From Pollutimonas bauzanensis (GTDB lineage: Bacteria; Pseudomonadota; Gammaproteobacteria; Burkholderiales; Burkholderiaceae_B): DNA of 64,000 bases. Within the stretch, counting starts at the first letter, position 1, and each line of letters opens with the position of its first letter. Below the pieces are notes generated by a model. The model did no database searches, was not told the DNA's origin, and saw only the letters and a program-made list of their open reading frames with translations. Position numbers and translations under genes: made by a program. Positions 60,718 through 64,000 of this stretch are shown here, in pieces. The stretch covers positions 310,001 to 374,000 of the forward strand of contig NZ_FQXE01000002.1 in the NCBI RefSeq assembly GCF_900129885.1, given 5' to 3'.

Positions 60718-62117
60718 AGAACCAACTGCTGGAGGCCCTGCATGAAGTATGGGGCTCGGTCGCATTCCGCCTGACGCTCAACTACAGCCTGTTCGCGCTT
60801 TCGACTTCGCTGGTATTGCTGGCTTTCTTCTATCACCAGACCGTCGGCATACTGGAATCCCAGTTTTCCCGGCAGGTGGCGACCACCGCGCAGAGGATGA
60901 GCGCCCATTTCGACCAGGGCGGCCTGCCGGGCCTGACCAACGAGATCAACCTGGAACTGGCCGACCATGTGAACTCCGATACCGAGATGTTCCTGCTGGT
61001 CGACCGGCGCGGAAAGGCGCTGGCCGGCAACATCCAGCCCGATGCGGTCCTGCTTTCCCTGAAAGAGGCGGGAACGAATCATGCCGTGATCCTGCGCGGG
61101 CGCGGGGCGCACGGCTATCTGGTGGCCCGCGACCTGCCCGACGGCTCCAAGCTGATCGTCGGGCACGATCTGCGCGATCTGCACGAGATAACCCAGCTGA
61201 TCAAGCGCATCAGCCTGGTCGCCACCGGCGTCACGGCGCTGCTGGTGCTGCTTGGGGCCTATCTGTTCCGGCGCACGCTGCAGCGGCGCGTGGAAGTCAT
61301 CCGCCGCACAGCCACTCAAGTCGGCGCCGGCCAGCTCAAGCAGCGCATACCGGTGCAGCACCGGCAAGACGAGTTCGCGCTGCTGACCCACGATATCAAC
61401 AACATGCTCGACCGCATCGAGCTGCTGATGAACGGCGTGCGCCATGTATCCGATGCGGTGGCGCATCATCTGCGCACCCCGCTGACCCGGATACTGGCGC
61501 GGCTGCGCTCCGCCCTGCGTCCGGGCAGCTCCTATGAAGAACTGAAGAACAGCATTGTCTTCCTGGCCAGCGAAATCGAGGACCTGGCCAAGGTGTCCGA
61601 GAAGCTGCTGCAGATCGCCGAACTGGAGTCGGGCACGAGACGCAAGAAATTCGAGGCGGCCAGGATCGACGTCATCGCCCGCGATGTCGTCGAGCTATAC
61701 GAGGCGGTGGCCGAAGAAAAGCAGGCCTCGCTGCGATTTTCCAGCGCCGGTCCGGTATGCGTGCATGGCGATCCCGACCTGCTGGCGGGGGCCATCGCCT
61801 GCCTGGTCGACAACGCCCTCAAATACGCCGGCGGCGCCGCCCGTATACGCGTCGAGGTTGCGCAGCGCGCCGGCCAGGCAATGATCAGCGTCATCGACAA
61901 CGGCCCGGGCATCCTGCCCGACAAGCACAAGCGCATAGGCGAGCGTTTCTACCGCCTGAACCGCGACGTGCCGGGCCATGGCCTGGGCCTGGCCACCGTC
62001 ATCGCCATCGCGCGGCTGCACGACGCGTCCTTCGAACTGCGCAATGCCGAGCCCGGACTGAGCGTCAGCCTGACGTTCGCTTCGCCCGCCATGCGGGCCC
62101 AGGAGGCGCCCGCCTGA
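60714..62117 (+). CDS. Sensor histidine kinase (TctE-like)
   Basis: A 467-residue kinase. Two transmembrane helices flank a periplasmic sensor of about 130 residues. HAMP and a phosphoacceptor motif follow; the H-box reads SDAVAHHLRTPLTRI, with two adjacent His. N-box ACLVDNALKYAGG and G-box GHGLGLATVIAIARLHDA complete the catalytic domain. It pairs with the regulator upstream by ATGA overlap. It probably senses a carboxylate in the periplasm. Confidence 0.92.
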   Translation: MKNQLLEALHEVWGSVAFRLTLNYSLFALSTSLVLLAFFYHQTVGILESQFSRQVATTAQRMSAHFDQGGLPGLTNEINLELADHVNSDTEMFLLVDRRGKALAGNIQPDAVLLSLKEAGTNHAVILRGRGAHGYLVARDLPDGSKLIVGHDLRDLHEITQLIKRISLVATGVTALLVLLGAYLFRRTLQRRVEVIRRTATQVGAGQLKQRIPVQHRQDEFALLTHDINNMLDRIELLMNGVRHVSDAVAHHLRTPLTRILARLRSALRPGSSYEELKNSIVFLASEIEDLAKVSEKLLQIAELESGTRRKKFEAARIDVIARDVVELYEAVAEEKQASLRFSSAGPVCVHGDPDLLAGAIACLVDNALKYAGGAARIRVEVAQRAGQAMISVIDNGPGILPDKHKRIGERFYRLNRDVPGHGLGLATVIAIARLHDASFELRNAEPGLSVSLTFASPAMRAQEAPA

Positions 62118-62230
62118 CGCCCTCGCCCGGCATACATTGCCTAGCGGTAATGCTTGCGCAATGTTTGCCCGCCCGGCTTTTGGCTACCATGTTCCCAGGC
62201 GTTAATCGTTGCCAGCGGAGGAGCCAGCGC

Positions 62231-62890
62231 ATGGGGAACATCCAAGTCAATCACAGCCTCGATCCGGACAGGCGGATACTCCATTACATGAGTTTCTATG
62301 ATCTGATCGAGCTCTTGAAATTCAACCAGGCCTTCTTTACGCCCGTCGAGCGCCCCCAGCGCCAGAGCATACTCAAGGCGGCGGAAAAGTGGCACCGCCC
62401 CGCCACAAAAGGCGCCATTACGCTTCAGTCCTGGAGCATACCGGCGGAAGAAAACCTCGCGGACTGGGGCGAACACGCCAGCACGCAGCCGCGCGTCTGC
62501 ATCGTGTCCAGCATCCGCGCCCTGGCACAGTCGCTATTCACCGACGACACGACCAGCATCTTCATCGAACCGGCGCGCCATCCGGGCGCCGTGCGCAAGA
62601 CGGCGGCCGGCGCGCCCCCTGCGGCGCGCCGGCCGGCGGTCCGCCCCGACGGGCTGTGCGCCATCGCGGTTTCCCATGCGGTCCCCACGTGCTCAAGCAT
62701 CAAGCCGTCGGGCATGCATTTGCTGGTCGACCTCAAGACGCTATTGGCCGGCGTCATCGTTCCCCCCGACGCATCGGTGCGCTTCATGGACCTCGTCTCC
62801 AAGCTGGTCCAGGAAAGCGCCTGGGTATCGGTTACGCGCGCCAGCCGGATGCGGCAGGCGCGCGCCGGCGGCTTCAGTACTGGCCCATGA
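62231..62890 (+). CDS. Hypothetical protein, DUF2971-like N-terminus
   Basis: A 219-residue protein. The start ILHYMSFYDLIELLKFNQAFFTPVERPQ recalls the Y-x-S-F-xx-LxxIL start of DUF2971 proteins. A basic, proline-rich stretch (about residues 120-145) then divides it from a C-terminal part ending MDLVSKLVQESAWVSVTRASRMRQ. GGAGGAG precedes the ATG. No Cys pairs or signal peptide are evident. It overlaps the convergent DUF1993 gene by 17 bases. Function is unknown. Confidence 0.65.
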   Translation: MGNIQVNHSLDPDRRILHYMSFYDLIELLKFNQAFFTPVERPQRQSILKAAEKWHRPATKGAITLQSWSIPAEENLADWGEHASTQPRVCIVSSIRALAQSLFTDDTTSIFIEPARHPGAVRKTAAGAPPAARRPAVRPDGLCAIAVSHAVPTCSSIKPSGMHLLVDLKTLLAGVIVPPDASVRFMDLVSKLVQESAWVSVTRASRMRQARAGGFSTGP

Positions 62891-63383
62891 AATCGCGCTT
62901 GCCCACTTCGACGCCGTTATGGCGCAGGATGGCGTAGGCGGTGGTGACATGAAAGAAGAACTGCGGCAGGCCGTAGGTCAGCAGATAGGACTGGCCCGTG
63001 AACCGCTTTTCCTTGGGAGTGCCCTGGCGCGTGAAGATGACGCGCTCTTCATTGCCGTCGATCTGGCCGGGCTCGAAGCCATCGATGAAGGCCAGCGTTT
63101 TGCCTATCAGCCCGCGCAGATCGTCGAAGCTTAGCTCGCCATCCTCGTATTTGGGAACTTCGGCTCCCGCCAGGCGGGCCGACACGCCGCGGGCGAAATC
63201 GGCGGCCACCTGCACCTGGCGGATCAAGGGAAACATGTCGGGGAAAAGGCGCGCCCGCAACAAGGCATCGGGATCGATTTTCCTTGCCAGCGCATGCTCT
63301 TGCGCCTTGCCCAGGAAAGCGTCCATGCTGTTGAGCATTTGCTTGAAGACGGGAACCGAAGCGGCGTAGAGGGAAATTGTCAT
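62874..63383 (-). CDS. DUF1993-family protein
   Basis: A 169-residue all-helical cytoplasmic protein. The start MTISLYAASVPVFKQMLNSMDAFLGKAQEHA, with RLFPDMFPLIRQVQVAADFARG, and the end GLPQFFFHVTTAYAILRHNGVEVGKRDFMG are hallmarks of DUF1993, related to the DinB four-helix fold. The likely role is not established. AGGAATCACC lies before the ATG. The same family is common in proteobacteria and fungi. Confidence 0.88.
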   Translation of the reverse strand: MTISLYAASVPVFKQMLNSMDAFLGKAQEHALARKIDPDALLRARLFPDMFPLIRQVQVAADFARGVSARLAGAEVPKYEDGELSFDDLRGLIGKTLAFIDGFEPGQIDGNEERVIFTRQGTPKEKRFTGQSYLLTYGLPQFFFHVTTAYAILRHNGVEVGKRDFMGQY

Positions 63384-63499
63384 GGTGATTCCTAGATGAG
63401 AAGTGGATGATTATAGGCATCGCGGCGCGCCAAGGGCCCATGGACCCGGCGCGCTGCGGGAAAATCACCGCAGAACTCAAGCAGGAAGCCGATCTGGCC

Positions 63500-63835
63500 T
63501 TATTTCGCCTTCAGGCAGGTGCTCATGAATGCCTTGCGCTGGTCGCCTTTCAGGGCCTTGGCCGTGGCGTCGGCATTACAGTTCTTCATGCGTTGCTGCG
63601 AAGCCGACAGCGCGTTTCCGGAGGCGCTGGTTTCCCCTTTCAGGCAGCTGCTCATGAACGCTTTGCGCTCATCGCCGGTCTTGCCCTTGGCGTCCTGATT
63701 GCATGTGACCATGCGCTCTTGCTGCGCGGTCTTGGCTTTGGCCGGCGCCGCGGCGGTTTGCGCCGAGTGGGCCGGCATCGCAGCCAGGCCGCCCAGGACG
63801 GTGGCGGTCAATAAGAGTCGGGCCAGAACTGTCAT
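63500..63835 (-). CDS. PsiF-repeat periplasmic protein
   Basis: A 111-residue secreted protein. The signal peptide (LLLTATVLGGLAAMPAHSAQ) precedes two PsiF repeats: MVTCNQDAKGKTGDERKAFMSSCLKG and MKNCNADATAKALKGDQRKAFMSTCLKA, each with two Cys that probably form a disulfide. PsiF is phosphate-starvation induced in E. coli; its function is not known. The ATG follows a short spacer with GAGGTGACGC. Confidence 0.9.
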   Translation of the reverse strand: MTVLARLLLTATVLGGLAAMPAHSAQTAAAPAKAKTAQQERMVTCNQDAKGKTGDERKAFMSSCLKGETSASGNALSASQQRMKNCNADATAKALKGDQRKAFMSTCLKAK

Positions 63836-64000
63836 AGCGTCACCTCATGGGTAAGTGGCGGATTGCCGCCTGTATGGTGAAGCGAAAACGGCCCGTATGC
63901 AAGCGCGGGAACAGGAATTTACTTTTTTTGACGCTTGCCGCCATGCAGCGTATTTTTTTGCATTGATTAAAAAAAGTTTTTGCTTTGGGCCGGCATAACT

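Noticed and set aside
1-64000. CRISPR arrays, tRNA or rRNA genes, prophage and integrase genes
   Set aside because: I looked for regularly spaced repeats, cloverleaf-like sequence and recombinase motifs and saw none.

Overview
The window is GC-rich betaproteobacterial DNA. The gene families (a Bug-type solute receptor, tctBA with a TctD/TctE-like two-component pair, DUF3649/PepSY/DUF3325, AAHS transporters, MipA/OmpV, Fur-type sites) fit Alcaligenaceae such as Bordetella or Achromobacter. That assignment is inference; no rRNA, tRNA, CRISPR array or integrase was seen.

Region 1 (1-20,000, all minus strand) looks like one catabolic regulon. A sigma-54 activator (17972-19987) lies upstream of two operons, and each operon has a -24/-12 promoter candidate (17858-17874 and 10439-10454). 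The first encodes an OYE-type ene-reductase, an M24-fold hydrolase, a DoxX protein, an AAHS transporter, a UbiD decarboxylase with its UbiX prenyl-FMN synthase, and a small flavin-binding protein. The second encodes a molybdenum hydroxylase (FAD, 2Fe-2S, and a Mo subunit split into two genes), XdhC-type maturation domains, a MoeA-like/MocA fusion, a beta-hydroxyacid dehydrogenase, an aldehyde dehydrogenase, a CobW GTPase, a 43-residue ORF and a DsbA-family protein. The set suggests hydroxylation, decarboxylation and ring reduction of an aromatic or N/O-heteroaromatic acid, ending in a semialdehyde. The substrate cannot be read from sequence.

Region 2 (20,000-26,000) is a patchwork: a TetR gene and a MipA porin-like gene with strong palindromic operators, a Fur-box-preceded O-methyltransferase followed by a broken siderophore-interacting protein, an AraC regulator, a nitrilase and MarR pair sharing one operator, and gene fragments.

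Region 3 (26,186-39,100, plus strand) is the most interesting part. It holds a homologue of 4-hydroxybutyryl-CoA dehydratase (a [4Fe-4S]/FAD enzyme usually linked to anaerobes and archaeal carbon fixation), an alpha-methylacyl-CoA racemase, a branched-chain-type ABC importer with a LivM-LivG fusion, an acyl-CoA ligase, an enoyl-CoA hydratase homologue, two unrelated lactonases and an AraC regulator. I read it as an uptake and degradation route for a gamma-lactone or 4-hydroxyacid, possibly 2-methyl branched. Its DNA reads as more AT-rich than the flanks, and it ends at a terminator next to a decayed MNT/HEPN toxin-antitoxin pair.

Region 4 (39,200-64,000) is more ordinary chromosome: a Fur-linked PepSY iron-uptake accessory operon, a nucleosidase, Hsp20, an NTP-exchange-type carrier, an aldo/keto reductase, a MetE-like methyltransferase with a Bug receptor, a MITE-like element (49689-49854), nitroreductase, trxC, an RND efflux operon with its own CusRS-like two-component system and a CusR-type palindrome, tctBA with a divergent two-component system, and small stress or hypothetical proteins.
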